In this document: positions 34,452 to 42,962 of the stretch, in pieces
Layout: every line of letters begins with the position of its first letter
Numbering within the stretch: the stretch's first letter is position 1
NCBI RefSeq assembly: GCF_003955665.1
Contig: NZ_RXHU01000009.1
Coordinates: 1-64,000 of the forward strand
DNA length: 64,000 bases
From: Paenibacillus whitsoniae
GTDB lineage: Bacteria; Bacillota; Bacilli; Paenibacillales; NBRC-103111
Reading direction: 5' to 3'
The notes under the pieces: generated by a model
Database searches by the model: none
Told to the model about the DNA's origin: nothing
The model's input: the letters and a program-made list of their open reading frames with translations, nothing else
Program-made: the position numbers and the translations under genes

Positions 34452-35558
34452 CTACACCTTCGGAATTTGCAGCGTCACCGTCGTTCCGACGCCGGCTTCC
34501 GACTGCACCGAGAACCGGGCACCGATACTCTTGGCCCGCTCCTCCATCGCGAACAAGCCGACGCCTTTCCCTGCTGTCGCACGATCATAGCCCTTGCCTT
34601 TATCCTCGATGCGCACGTTCACGCCATCCGCCTCGTCCAGCACGAACACGCCGGCTTCCGACACATCGGCATACTTGGCGATATTGGTCAAGGCTTCCTG
34701 GATGACCCGGTAGATCACTGTTTCTTCCAGCGCACCGAGCCGCCTCCGGAGGGTACCAGTCAGCTTCACATGGATGCCGTAATACTCCGTGTAATTCTCA
34801 ATATACGTGCGAATCGCAGGCAGCACGCCGAGATCGTCCAGCACGGACGGCCGGATCTGCCAGGCCAAGCTCCGCACCTCTTCGATGACGCCCGAGGTCA
34901 TCTCCCTCAGCCGCACAATCTCCTCGCTGCCGTCCTCTCCAATCAGGCGGTCCATCTGAATCAGCAGCGAGAACAGGCTTTGGCCGATGCCGTCATGCAG
35001 CTCGCGCGAGAACTTTCGCCGCTCCTCCTCCTGAATCTGCAGCACCTGAGACATCATAAGCTGCAGCTCTTCTTCCACCTTTTTGAGCCGCGTCACTTCG
35101 TTCCGAATCGCCAAATATTGATAGGGCTTCCCTGCTTCATTCACAAAAGGAACGATCGTCGTATCCACCCAGTAATAGGAGCCGTCTTTGGCTCTATTCC
35201 TGATTTCGCCGTGCCAGACTTGGCCGGATGCGATGGTGTTCCACAGCTGCGCCATGAAATCTTTGCCATGATAGCCGGAATTGATAATCCGGTGGTCCCG
35301 CCCCAGCAGCTCCTCGCGCGAATACTGAGAAATGGAACAAAACTTGTCGTTCACATATACGATTCGCCCTTTATCATCGGTCACCGCCAGGATGGACGAT
35401 TCGTCCAGCGCGAACTTCACGTTCGACAACTGCTTCAAGGTCAGTTCCAAGCTCTGCCGGTACTCGGGGTCGGTCACATGTTCGCCGATGCGGGCGATCA
35501 GCCCCTCCACATGCTGCCCGATCACTTCCGGGTAGGCACGGCGGTCGTCTTTACTCAA
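34452..35558 (-). CDS. Soluble PAS sensor histidine kinase, NreB-like position
   Basis: A 368-residue cytoplasmic kinase: an N-terminal helical part, a PAS/PAC domain (about 48-160, with FCSISQYSREELLG, HRIINSGYH and GEIRNRAKDGSYYWVDTTIVPF), HisKA_3 with H188 in FSRELHDGIGQS, and HATPase_c (EALTNIAKYA, DKGKGYD, GVGLFAMEERA). The TTG start overlaps the response-regulator stop. Neighbours match the NreABC oxygen/nitrate system, but NreB binds its [4Fe-4S] cluster with four cysteines, and this PAS has only C74. The PAS ligand must therefore differ; H97 in SGYH is a possible haem ligand, which is speculation. Confidence 0.85.
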   Translation of the reverse strand: MSKDDRRAYPEVIGQHVEGLIARIGEHVTDPEYRQSLELTLKQLSNVKFALDESSILAVTDDKGRIVYVNDKFCSISQYSREELLGRDHRIINSGYHGKDFMAQLWNTIASGQVWHGEIRNRAKDGSYYWVDTTIVPFVNEAGKPYQYLAIRNEVTRLKKVEEELQLMMSQVLQIQEEERRKFSRELHDGIGQSLFSLLIQMDRLIGEDGSEEIVRLREMTSGVIEEVRSLAWQIRPSVLDDLGVLPAIRTYIENYTEYYGIHVKLTGTLRRRLGALEETVIYRVIQEALTNIAKYADVSEAGVFVLDEADGVNVRIEDKGKGYDRATAGKGVGLFAMEERAKSIGARFSVQSEAGVGTTVTLQIPKV

Positions 35559-36201
35559 AGGTCAGCCACCCCTTCTGGGCTGCATATTTGACAAGCTCCG
35601 GCCGCGTTTTCAGCCCGAGCTTCTCCATCGCATTGCTTTTGTGCGTTTCGACGGTCTTGACGGAGATAATCAACTGTTCAGCAATCTCTTTATTGGAAAA
35701 CCCTTTGGCGAGCAGCGCGATGACTTCCTTCTCCCGCTCGGAGAGCGTCTCGTACGTGCCCGCCGGCTCACCGTTCTTCAACCGTTCCATATATTCATGC
35801 ATCAACCGTTTGGTCGCTGTCGGGTATAAATAAGCTTGTCCGTTGGAGACGGAGCGAATCGCAAGCAGCAGCTCCTCATGAGGCGCGCTCTTGAGCACGT
35901 ATCCCGAGGCCCCGGCATGAATCGCCTGAAACAAATACTCGTCGTCATCATGCATCGTGAGCACCAGCACCTCTACCTCCGGCATCAGCCGCTTCAGCTC
36001 CGCCGTTGCCGCCAGTCCATCCATACCCGGCATATTCAAATCCATCAGCACCACATCGGGCTTCAGCGTCAACGCAGCTTGAATGCCTTCTTCCCCGTTC
36101 GTCGCTTCGCCGATCACCTCATTGCCATGCTTGCCGCTGAGCAGGCTCATCAAGCCTGAACGAACGACGGCGTGATCGTCTACCACCACAATTTTAGGCA
36201 T
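35551..36201 (-). CDS. NarL-family response regulator, NreC-like
   Basis: A 216-residue regulator from the ATG at 36201 (AGGAGG six bases upstream). The receiver has D8/D9, D54 in LMDLNMPGMDG and a K104-type lysine in YVLKSA. The LuxR-type HTH at about 148-210 contains LSEREKEVIALLAKGFSNKEIAEQLIISVKTVETHKSN. Its stop overlaps the kinase start by eight bases. With the GAF protein upstream it forms an nreA-nreC-nreB-like set beside fnr, so control of anaerobic or nitrate-respiration genes is expected. Confidence 0.9.
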   Translation of the reverse strand: MPKIVVVDDHAVVRSGLMSLLSGKHGNEVIGEATNGEEGIQAALTLKPDVVLMDLNMPGMDGLAATAELKRLMPEVEVLVLTMHDDDEYLFQAIHAGASGYVLKSAPHEELLLAIRSVSNGQAYLYPTATKRLMHEYMERLKNGEPAGTYETLSEREKEVIALLAKGFSNKEIAEQLIISVKTVETHKSNAMEKLGLKTRPELVKYAAQKGWLTFE

Positions 36202-36271
36202 CGCCATCCTCCTTCTACAACCATCGATCAATGGTGTTGCTACGCAAAAAAATGAATTCCGCGAATGGAAC

Positions 36272-36739
36272 TCATTTCGATATGCGCTGCTGATTTACCT
36301 TTAAAATGGAGGCCAATTCAGGCAAAATTGCCTCGATCCTCGCAACATCGTTCGGCGTATAACTGTCCGCCTGCCTTCTCCCCACATAGACCAGACCGAG
36401 CGGCTGAGCCGACCCACCCGGATCAGGGATGGGGAACACCGCTGCTGCAAGCAGCTGCTCCGCCAACATCAACGGGCACCGCAGCTGCTGACCTCCCACG
36501 AAAGCGCCGCTCTCTTCCAGCTTCGCCCATTTGCCGTGGCGCAGCACTTCACCGGCCAAGCCTTGGCCCGCTTTTACAACCATGTGCGTATAGCGTTCAT
36601 TGCGATGGCCCGCCGCCATCCTCCACTGAATGCGAGACTGCCCACCCGTTATCGGCGCCAAGGCGGCGAAATCGCTCGCAGCGGCACGCTGCACGCTTTG
36701 CAGCACTTCCATAAGCGTTGATGTCTGATGCTCTGACAT
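36272..36739 (-). CDS. GAF-domain protein, NreA-like
   Basis: A 155-residue single GAF domain. Similarity to the nitrate receptor NreA is visible in DFAALAPITGGQSRIQWRMA, GHRNERYTHMVVKAGQGLAG and PLGLVYVGRR. In Staphylococcus, NreA binds nitrate and releases its inhibition of the NreB kinase. The gene precedes the NreC/NreB-like pair, so the same relay is inferred. The ATG at 36739 is used, with GGAGG eleven bases upstream. An alternative function as a generic GAF sensor cannot be excluded. Confidence 0.75.
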   Translation of the reverse strand: MSEHQTSTLMEVLQSVQRAAASDFAALAPITGGQSRIQWRMAAGHRNERYTHMVVKAGQGLAGEVLRHGKWAKLEESGAFVGGQQLRCPLMLAEQLLAAAVFPIPDPGGSAQPLGLVYVGRRQADSYTPNDVARIEAILPELASILKVNQQRISK

Positions 36740-36821
36740 ACCGATAGCCACCTCCACTTGCTTGGCGCCAGAGTGAAACTTGTTTTACTGCTATTGTAAA
36801 CGGGTCGCCTCCGTTTGTCTG

Positions 36822-36837
36822 TCAGGGAATTCCCTGA
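36822..36837. promoter_or_regulatory. Perfect palindrome upstream of the NreA-like gene
   Basis: TCAGGGAATTCCCTGA is a 16-bp perfect palindrome in the region between the divergent nreA-like and fnr genes. It could be the binding site of the NarL-type regulator or another dimeric factor. Confidence 0.4.
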
Positions 36838-36988
36838 TTTTTCACTCAGGTTAGAGGCACCGCCACTTCTCGGGGATGAGAGAGAATCAGGATTTTCCCC
36901 CACCATAATCAGTGAATCTCCCGATAACCGAAAACCGTTAAACACGCTACAATAAACATATCAAGTAGGTAACGAGGAGCTGGTACGG

Positions 36989-37702
36989 ATGATCAAGCAA
37001 TACCCCACCACCACACAAGGAATTCGGCAATTTTTTTCCGAGGAAAATTTTCATAGATTAGAAGGCATCATGTACAGCAAGCAAGCGAAAAAAGGGGATT
37101 ACCTCTTCCGTGAAGGGGATCCCGCCGAGCGTCTGTATTATATCGTAAAAGGGAGCGTCCGCATCACCAAGCTGTCGGATACCGGCAAGAGCTTCGTCCT
37201 TTATCTGCATCAAACGGGCGACCTTTTCGGCCAGATGGACCCGTTCCAGGATTCGGTGCAAAGCTTCAGCGCGGAAGTGACGGAAGATACGGCGATCGGC
37301 GTGATTCAGCGCAAGGATCTCGAAATTCTCCTGTGGCAGCACGGTGATCTGGCTGTAGAATTTATGAAATGGATGGGCCTTATGCACCGCATGACGGAAT
37401 CCAAGTTCCGCGATCTGATGATGTACGGCAAGCCCGGCGCGCTCTGCTCCCTGCTGATCCGGCTTAGCAATTCGTACGGCGTTCCGAAAGAGCACCATAC
37501 GCTGATCACCTATAAGCTGAACAATACGGAGATGGCGGAAATGATCGGAACGACACGGGAAGGCGTCAACCGCATGCTGCATGAAATGAAAAAAGAAGAC
37601 GCCATCGACTTCCGCGACGGTCACATTATGATTAAGGACGCTAATTATTTGCGCGACATTTGCCACTGCGAGAATTGCCCCAAAGAAATCTGCCGCATGT
37701 AG
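36989..37702 (+). CDS. fnr: Oxygen-sensing regulator Fnr (Bacillus type)
   Basis: A 237-residue CRP/FNR-family regulator: cyclic-nucleotide-like beta-barrel (about 20-120), dimer helix, and a winged HTH with TEMAEMIGTTREGVNRML (about 183-200, partial). The C-terminus is CHCENCPKEICRM, with C227, C230 and C235, the same spacing (C-x2-C-x4-C) and position as the cluster ligands of Bacillus subtilis Fnr, where an aspartate at 141 is the fourth ligand; D142 is its likely counterpart here. It should activate genes when oxygen is low. Four promoters in this window carry matching sites at the class II position. Confidence 0.93.
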   Translation: MIKQYPTTTQGIRQFFSEENFHRLEGIMYSKQAKKGDYLFREGDPAERLYYIVKGSVRITKLSDTGKSFVLYLHQTGDLFGQMDPFQDSVQSFSAEVTEDTAIGVIQRKDLEILLWQHGDLAVEFMKWMGLMHRMTESKFRDLMMYGKPGALCSLLIRLSNSYGVPKEHHTLITYKLNNTEMAEMIGTTREGVNRMLHEMKKEDAIDFRDGHIMIKDANYLRDICHCENCPKEICRM

Positions 37703-37732
37703 CTCCGGAATACGTCCACCGCGGCTGTACAT

Positions 37733-37769
37733 ACGGCCCTTCTGCCCCAGTGGGAGAAGGGCCGTTTTT
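37733..37769 (+). terminator. fnr terminator
   Basis: ACGGCCCTTCT and AGAAGGGCCGT form an 11-bp perfect stem with an 11-nt loop, followed by TTTTTG. Confidence 0.9.
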
Positions 37770-37841
37770 GCGTCGTTGCGGGCAGTTCCTGCGAATCTTG
37801 TTCGCCCTTGCTCCCTTAGTCCCGCCGTGCTCCGCTAAGCG

Positions 37842-38372
37842 TTACGCCTGCCGACCGTCTCTCCTCTTCAACAGACGATCGGCAATCGGAAACAGCATCT
37901 CCCCTTCGGAGGTCAAATGCTCGGTCAGTACACTGCAAGCCACATCCAGCAGCGAAATCGCCTTGATCATCCGCACTCGATCCAGCTCCTCCTCAGCGCC
38001 CGCCTGCTCCAGAAAAGCGTGCAGCATTCTCCCCGCCTGCTTATGATCTTCTTCAATGATCCATCCCGCCATCGTGAATCCAGGCTCCATGTCGCTATGC
38101 GCAAGCCCGGCAAAGAACGGGAAGGCTTCCTGCTCTTCCCAAGCTTCGTGCGCCTCCAACTCTGCCATGAAATCGCTCGCCTCCTGACGAAGCGACTGAA
38201 AGACGTCTTCAGCGTCCACCTCAGTCCCGCTCAGCGTCACCAACAGATGACTCATGCGCTCAAGCAGGTGCTGCAGACGCTGCTGCAGCCTGCTATGCTC
38301 CTCTTTTAAGCGCTCTACGATACGTACCAATTCCTCGGCATGCGCGTGTTCTAGCGGATAGAAATTCCCCAT
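37842..38372 (-). CDS. Hemerythrin-domain protein 2
   Basis: A 176-residue HHE-cation-binding protein from the ATG at 38372, which follows GGAGGAG; the open frame upstream is non-coding. Candidate diiron ligands appear in order: H26 (EEHSRL), H75 and E79 (AHEAWEEQEAFPF), H110 (EEDHKQ) and H152 with E156 (TEHLTSEGEMLFP). Proteins of this type bind O2 or NO, or help to repair damaged iron-sulfur centres. It is the last gene of the ba3 oxidase operon, 32 bp after its paralogue. Confidence 0.82.
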   Translation of the reverse strand: MGNFYPLEHAHAEELVRIVERLKEEHSRLQQRLQHLLERMSHLLVTLSGTEVDAEDVFQSLRQEASDFMAELEAHEAWEEQEAFPFFAGLAHSDMEPGFTMAGWIIEEDHKQAGRMLHAFLEQAGAEEELDRVRMIKAISLLDVACSVLTEHLTSEGEMLFPIADRLLKRRDGRQA

Positions 38373-38404
38373 CTTGCTCTCCTCCTTCTTGCTCCTGTCT
38401 ACAG

Positions 38405-38950
38405 CTATGAGAAAAAATAATCGAGATCCGTCAGTACCTGCTCCGTGATCGGGAACACTAACTGTTCCTCCATCGTCAAGTGGTCCTTCAAAATCAGGCA
38501 GGCTTGAACCAGGTTGGCGACAGCTTCCTCCAGAAGCGGCTTTGCAAAAGGCGAGATCGCCTTCGTCGCCGTCTCTCGGAACGATTGCAGGAACAGCAGC
38601 GCCAACTGGTAATCTTTTTCCAGCACCCAAAACGAGGGGACTATCGACGGCACGGCATGCCGATGATGATAAGCGAGAAGAAACGGGAACAGCTCTCGTT
38701 CCTCCCACATGGCGTGTCGCTCCAGTTCCTCTTCCAAGACCGACGCCTGCTCTAACAGCTCGCGGAGCGCCGTAACGCCGCTGGCCGCCGTATTCAGCTG
38801 CTTGGCTTCCTTGGCCTTCGCTTCCAGCGTTTTCAGATGCAGACGCAACCATTCATGTTCCACCCTCAAGCGATCCGTCGCAAAAACAAGCTCGGCCGGA
38901 TTAGCCGAAGCTAATCCTAGTGGGCCTCCCGTATTGCTTAACGTTGTCAT
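38405..38950 (-). CDS. Hemerythrin-domain protein 1
   Basis: A 181-residue hemerythrin-like four-helix protein. The candidate metal ligands are H32 (VEHEWL), H79 with E83/E84 (RHAMWEERELFPF), and H156 with E160/E161 (KDHLTMEEQLVFP). It is clearly paralogous to the next gene. It starts 84 bp after the oxidase subunit I gene with no terminator between, so it probably belongs to the Fnr-activated oxidase operon and may handle oxygen or nitric oxide near the oxidase. Confidence 0.82.
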   Translation of the reverse strand: MTTLSNTGGPLGLASANPAELVFATDRLRVEHEWLRLHLKTLEAKAKEAKQLNTAASGVTALRELLEQASVLEEELERHAMWEERELFPFLLAYHHRHAVPSIVPSFWVLEKDYQLALLFLQSFRETATKAISPFAKPLLEEAVANLVQACLILKDHLTMEEQLVFPITEQVLTDLDYFFS

Positions 38951-39034
38951 ACGAATCCTCTCCCTTCCATAATTGCTACCGGGCCCCCTTAGGCAACCCT
39001 CGTCCGCCCGACAATCGGGCTGCGCTGCCAGGCG

Positions 39035-40723
39035 TTACCATGTCACGAACCCTTTCGACCCTGCGCCTGGGTTCATGATCATATCCATGAGAGGAATCGT
39101 ATACGCAATCAGAATCAAGATGGCCGACAAGCTGATCCAGACGCCCCAGCGTTCCAGATAAGCCGGCGTCGCCTCCGCATTCTCCATCGTTTCGCCGATC
39201 GGATATGCGGTCTCGCCCTTCGGCGCCATCAGCAGCGCCGCCACGTTATACACCATGAGCAGCACACCGATAAACAGCACCGTGCCGCCGACCGCCATGA
39301 AGACGTAATACGGCATCCAGCTCAGCGCATCGGGATTCGACTCATAGGTCGTATACGCCGTTCTGCGCGGCGCGCCGAACAAGCCAACCAGATGCATCGC
39401 GCCGGACATCAGGAACATCCCCACGCACCAGAGAATGGTCTGCACGATGCCGAGCTTGTTCATTTTCGGCGTCAGCACGCGGCCCGTCACGGTCGGAATG
39501 AGCCAGTAGGTAATGCCGAAGAACGTCAGCGCCACGCTGGTCGCCACCGTCAGGTGGAAATGCCCCGTTACCCAGAGTGTATTGTGCACCACGGCGTTCA
39601 TTTGATTACTGGCATTAATTAATCCGCCCGCTCCGGCGGGAATGAAAATCAGCATCCCCATGAAAGGAGCGAAGAAACGCACGTCTTTCCAGGGGAGCAT
39701 GCTGAACCAGCCAAACAAGCCTTTCGCTCCCCGTTCCCGGCCGTACAGTTCAAACGTCGCGAAGAGGGAGAACGCCGTCATCAGCGAAGGCACGACGACC
39801 ATGAACGTCAGAACGACCTGAAGGTACTTCCAGAACGGGCTGATGCCCGGCTCCATCAACTGGTGGTGAAACCCGACCGGAATCGAGAACAGCAGCAGCA
39901 GGATAAATGCGAGGCGCGCGAGTGCGTCGCTGTAGATTTTGCCTCCGATAATTTTCGGAATGATGACGTACCAGCACATATACGCAGGCATCAGCCAGAA
40001 ATACACCAGCGGATGGCCGAAATACCAGAACAGGGTGCGGCTTAGCATGACGTTAATCGTCTCCACCCAACCGAACGACCAGGGAATGAGCTGAATCAAT
40101 ACTTCGGCGGCCACGCCCAGTGTCGCGATCTGCCACATCAGGAACGTGATGACGCCCATGAAGGCGAATAGCGGGGAGATTTTGCCGGTATGCGTCTTTT
40201 TCCAGAACTTCAGCTGATAGAACAGCCCCCAGCCGCTCACCCAACTGCCGACCACGAGCAGCGCCAGCCCAATATAGAAATACGGAGACGCCTTCATCGG
40301 CGCATAAAAGGTATACAGCACGCTCGCCTTGCCGGTCAGCACCATCGCCACACCCAGCGCGGTTCCGGCGGTCATGAGGGCGAAGCCCAACCAGCCTGCA
40401 CGGCTAACGACCGGCAGAAGTTTACCCCCCAGGGTATGCGAGACGCCGGAGTAGATAAAGCCGATAATGAAAAACGTCGTAAACACGATCGCCATCAATA
40501 CGCCGTGTGCGGTGAGCAGCTCATAGTACCCCATACCGTATGGCAGCTTGATCGAACCGCTTTTCACCATCGTTTGCAGCAATCCTGCAATGCCGCCGAT
40601 CAGCAGCGCCGCGAATGCGACAATCAGATACGCGATCACGAGCTTGGCGTCCCTCGGATCAAAGGGATGATGCTCCAGCTCGCCCTGCTGCGCAGCCGCT
40701 TGTAAAGACAAATTCCTATTCAT
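39035..40723 (-). CDS. cbaA: ba3-type cytochrome c oxidase subunit I
   Basis: A 562-residue haem-copper oxidase catalytic subunit with about 13 helices. Its size and sequence (MGYYELLTAHGVLMAIVFTTF with the haem-ligand histidine; WYFGHPLVYFWLMPAY with the CuB/Tyr region; TLWVTGHFHLTVATSVAL with the haem a3/haem b ligands) match the B-family ba3 oxidases of Thermus and bacilli. It reduces O2 to water with high affinity and low proton stoichiometry. It is co-transcribed with the subunit II and IIa genes from a promoter with an Fnr-type site, which suits low-oxygen respiration. Confidence 0.94.
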   Translation of the reverse strand: MNRNLSLQAAAQQGELEHHPFDPRDAKLVIAYLIVAFAALLIGGIAGLLQTMVKSGSIKLPYGMGYYELLTAHGVLMAIVFTTFFIIGFIYSGVSHTLGGKLLPVVSRAGWLGFALMTAGTALGVAMVLTGKASVLYTFYAPMKASPYFYIGLALLVVGSWVSGWGLFYQLKFWKKTHTGKISPLFAFMGVITFLMWQIATLGVAAEVLIQLIPWSFGWVETINVMLSRTLFWYFGHPLVYFWLMPAYMCWYVIIPKIIGGKIYSDALARLAFILLLLFSIPVGFHHQLMEPGISPFWKYLQVVLTFMVVVPSLMTAFSLFATFELYGRERGAKGLFGWFSMLPWKDVRFFAPFMGMLIFIPAGAGGLINASNQMNAVVHNTLWVTGHFHLTVATSVALTFFGITYWLIPTVTGRVLTPKMNKLGIVQTILWCVGMFLMSGAMHLVGLFGAPRRTAYTTYESNPDALSWMPYYVFMAVGGTVLFIGVLLMVYNVAALLMAPKGETAYPIGETMENAEATPAYLERWGVWISLSAILILIAYTIPLMDMIMNPGAGSKGFVTW

Positions 40724-40754
40724 ATCCGTGTCCTCCTCTTTCCTCTGATGAACG

Positions 40755-41225
40755 TTACTTGACGATCAGCGTCGTTTTCATAAATTCATGGGCACCGCCG
40801 CAGTATTCGTTGCAGAGAATCAAGTAGGTCCCCGGCTGCGTAAAGGTGTGGCTCACATGGCTGACTTCTCCCGGCACGATCATCATATTGACGTTCGTCC
40901 CCGGAATCTCGAAGCCGTGCACTACGTCCTGACTGGTCACCATAAAATCAACCGTCGACCCCACCGGCACTTCCATCGCATCCGGCGCATAGCCGAACGT
41001 AAACGCCGTCATGACGGCCTCGAAGCGCTTCTCCCCGGTTTGATGAATCCCCGGCTGATCGAACGGCGCCGTCTCCTTCACCTTGGCGGGATCGATCTGA
41101 TGATGATGCTCGCTCGGCGGCTTCACCCCCATAGCGAATGCCGAAACGCCCAGCACCGCCAGAAAAACAAACAGCATCGCAATGCCGATGGTCAACCAAA
41201 TTTTCTCAAGTTTATGAATGTGCAT
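40755..41225 (-). CDS. cbaB: ba3-type cytochrome c oxidase subunit II
   Basis: A 156-residue short subunit II typical of ba3 oxidases, with one N-terminal helix (about 10-32) and an external cupredoxin domain. All CuA ligands are visible: H103 (VVHGFEI), then C138, C142, H146 and M149 in CNEYCGGAHEFM. It accepts electrons from cytochrome c. Strong AGGGGG ribosome binding site; 30 bp after the subunit IIa gene and 31 bp before subunit I. Confidence 0.94.
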   Translation of the reverse strand: MHIHKLEKIWLTIGIAMLFVFLAVLGVSAFAMGVKPPSEHHHQIDPAKVKETAPFDQPGIHQTGEKRFEAVMTAFTFGYAPDAMEVPVGSTVDFMVTSQDVVHGFEIPGTNVNMMIVPGEVSHVSHTFTQPGTYLILCNEYCGGAHEFMKTTLIVK

Positions 41226-41255
41226 CCTGCAACCCCCTTTTCATGCTTCCCCCAA

Positions 41256-41426
41256 CTACTGCCGATGCAGAAATAGAAAAAATACCGCCAGCCAGCTCGA
41301 CACGAGGACCGCCATCATGATCAGCACTGCCGCAAACGTCCCCCTCAGCGCCTGTTCCGTATGGTCCTGACGGGTATCGCTCGGCTTCTCTATGTTCTTC
41401 TCTGTGATCTTCTCTGTGATCTTCAT
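41256..41426 (-). CDS. Cytochrome c oxidase subunit IIa
   Basis: A 56-residue protein from the ATG at 41426, with GGAGG ten bases upstream; the longer open frame is not used. A repetitive charged N-terminus (KITEKITEKNIEK, from a 12-base direct repeat) leads to one helix (about 30-52, TFAAVLIMMAVLVSSWLAVF). This is the size and form of the small single-helix subunit IIa of ba3 oxidases. First gene of the operon. Confidence 0.85.
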   Translation of the reverse strand: MKITEKITEKNIEKPSDTRQDHTEQALRGTFAAVLIMMAVLVSSWLAVFFLFLHRQ

Positions 41427-41468
41427 TGCAGCTTCGCCTCCAACGTCCTTGTTCACTGTCTTACTCCC

Positions 41469-41511
41469 ATTATAAAAAGGAGGCCCGCTGCACACTGTGA
41501 GGAATATCACA
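41469..41511 (-). promoter_or_regulatory. Fnr-type site and -10 box of the ba3 oxidase operon
   Basis: TGTGA-GGAATA-TCACA (41496-41511) is a perfect inverted repeat. The minus-strand -10 box TATAAT lies at 41469-41474, exactly 21 bp away, which places the site at about -41.5. There is no -35 box, as expected for a class II activated promoter. Confidence 0.88.
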
Positions 41512-41529
41512 GGCTTCGTGAACATTGTG

Positions 41530-42135
41530 TCACACGCCTGTTTGACACAGCTGCAGCAGCCGTTCGTAGTCGGCTGGCGTTTTGATGCTTGCGACGGCAT
41601 CCAGCGCGATGCCGTGCTCCCGCAGGCGGGCCTCCGGCAGCGCCTGCCAGCGGAGACGGCGCAGCAGCGCGGCCGGGTCCGCCTCGCGCGCTTCGAGCAG
41701 CGGCTGCAGCTTCTCCACCGCGCGCCGGCGGTAAATGCCGTGCAGCGGATGCGCTGCGCCGCCGATCCGCGGCAGGACCGCGTCGGCGCCGTCCTGCAAG
41801 CTGCGCTGCATCAGCACGGCGGCCTCGCCGGAGATGAGCGGCATGTCGCAGCCGACCGCCCAGATCTCGGCGTTCCGCGCGAGCGACAGCGCCGCGTGCA
41901 AGCCGCCGATGATGCCGCAGCCGGCGTAGTAGTCGGTAATGACCCGTACGGAGCGATCGAGTACGGGAAGCAGCGGTCTTGGATCGCCCGTCACCACGAT
42001 CCGTTCCGTGCACACCGCTCGCATCCGTTCAAGCTGGCGAGCGATCAAGGGCTGCCCGTCAAACGGCAGCAGCGCCTTGACCTGCCCGTTCATCCGGCGG
42101 CTCTCGCCGCCGGCCAATATGACGCCTGTGAGCAT
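41530..42135 (-). CDS. mobA: Molybdenum cofactor guanylyltransferase MobA
   Basis: A 201-residue nucleotidyltransferase from the ATG at 42135 (GGAAG ten bases upstream; the longer frame would run into the Fnr-type site). LAGGESRRMNGQVKALLPFDG is the GTP-binding signature, with GCDMPLI for the Mg-binding aspartate and PLHGIYRR downstream. It attaches GMP to molybdopterin to make the MGD cofactor used by nitrate reductase and similar enzymes. An Fnr-type promoter links it to anaerobic growth. Codon use is notably GC-rich. Confidence 0.92.
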   Translation of the reverse strand: MLTGVILAGGESRRMNGQVKALLPFDGQPLIARQLERMRAVCTERIVVTGDPRPLLPVLDRSVRVITDYYAGCGIIGGLHAALSLARNAEIWAVGCDMPLISGEAAVLMQRSLQDGADAVLPRIGGAAHPLHGIYRRRAVEKLQPLLEAREADPAALLRRLRWQALPEARLREHGIALDAVASIKTPADYERLLQLCQTGV

Positions 42136-42171
42136 AGCGTCCGCACTTCCTTTCACAGCAGGTATAGTTCC

Positions 42172-42214
42172 ACTGTACCTCGCGCGAAGAAGGCTGTAAG
42201 TGAGGAATGTCACA
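42172..42214 (-). promoter_or_regulatory. Fnr-type site and -10 box of mobA
   Basis: AGTGA-GGAATG-TCACA (42199-42214) differs from the perfect site by one base. The minus-strand -10 box TACAGT (42172-42177) is 21 bp away and identical to that of the DoxX gene. Confidence 0.82.
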
Positions 42215-42370
42215 GTTCGGACACGTGAGGCGGCGTGAGAAGTATGGTAGACAGTCCTTTGGCCGAAAACATGCTAATGACCTCCGAAGTCATTCCTCCG
42301 ACGGCAGCCGCAACGATCACTGTTTACGCCAGGAGGCAAGCAGGCAAGCCATTCGCGCCTTTCAATCACT

Positions 42371-42564
42371 TCCTGCAAAACCTACAGTTCTTTTGTCTGA
42401 ACAAGACGAAATTGGCATAACATCCTGCATTTTATACATGAAATTGTGAGGATCCCTCAAATGGAAACCCTTTCAAATGAGGAGTCGCCAATTTTTCCTG
42501 TAGCTTTTGCAGGTTATCGTGGGAATTTTGCCGAAATCCCCAAATTGCCTGCACATTTTGCAGG
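42371..42564. repeat. Intergenic hairpin array C (CCTGCA/GCAGG type)
   Basis: Cores start at 42372 (CCTGCAAAACCTACAG), 42424 (CCTGCATTTTATACATG, degenerate), 42497 (CCTGTAGCTTTTGCAGG) and 42548 (CCTGCACATTTTGCAGG), spaced 52, 73 and 51. The last two stems are good and are close in sequence to array A. Confidence 0.65.
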
Positions 42565-42681
42565 TTCTAGAAGCTTTGGAAGCTCTTCGCCTTGCAGATA
42601 TGCCGCCGCGCCAAAAAGGCCTTCCCCCAGGAAGACCTCTTCTCTACTATGCACCATGCTGCGTAATGGGAGAGCTATCGG

Positions 42682-42864
42682 CTACTCCAATCCCGCAAAA
42701 GCAAAATAACCGCCGCCGATCAACGCCCCTACGAGCGTGATGATGGCAAACCACTTCGTAATCCGCAGCGTCAGGTTATTGCCCTGCCACCACAGTGATC
42801 CGTAAATGACCATCCCTAAAAGCAAAATACTGACAATCGCGATCATCCCGTCCTGCATATGCAC
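42682..42864 (-). CDS. Small two-helix membrane protein
   Basis: A 60-residue protein from a GTG at 42864, preceded by AGGGGG at a good distance; an ATG two codons later is an alternative. Two hydrophobic helices (about 7-24 and 38-56) with a short polar loop. I do not recognise the family. It lies downstream of the methyltransferase gene on the same strand, about 100 bp away. Confidence 0.5.
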   Translation of the reverse strand: MHMQDGMIAIVSILLLGMVIYGSLWWQGNNLTLRITKWFAIITLVGALIGGGYFAFAGLE

Positions 42865-42962
42865 GCTTTTCCGTCCCCCTATGTTCAAGCTTCGCTCCGC
42901 TCTCTTGAATGTAAAGGATCGTCTGCCTTTTGACCATACCTTTTGACAATTATTTCCCCGGT

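Larger units (their letters stand above)
42136..42681. other. Spacer upstream of mobA with Fnr-type promoter and hairpin array C
   Basis: The first 80 bases hold the mobA promoter. The rest has no credible gene and contains hairpin array C (42371-42564). Short frames present lack ribosome binding sites. Confidence 0.6.

Noticed and set aside
34428..35591. 387-codon plus-strand frame opposite the NreB-like kinase
   Set aside because: His/Arg/Gln-rich antisense shadow; the minus strand has intact PAS, HisKA_3 and HATPase motifs.
41507..42013. Second minus-strand frame inside mobA
   Set aside because: Different frame of the same GC-rich gene, Arg/Ala-rich without motifs.
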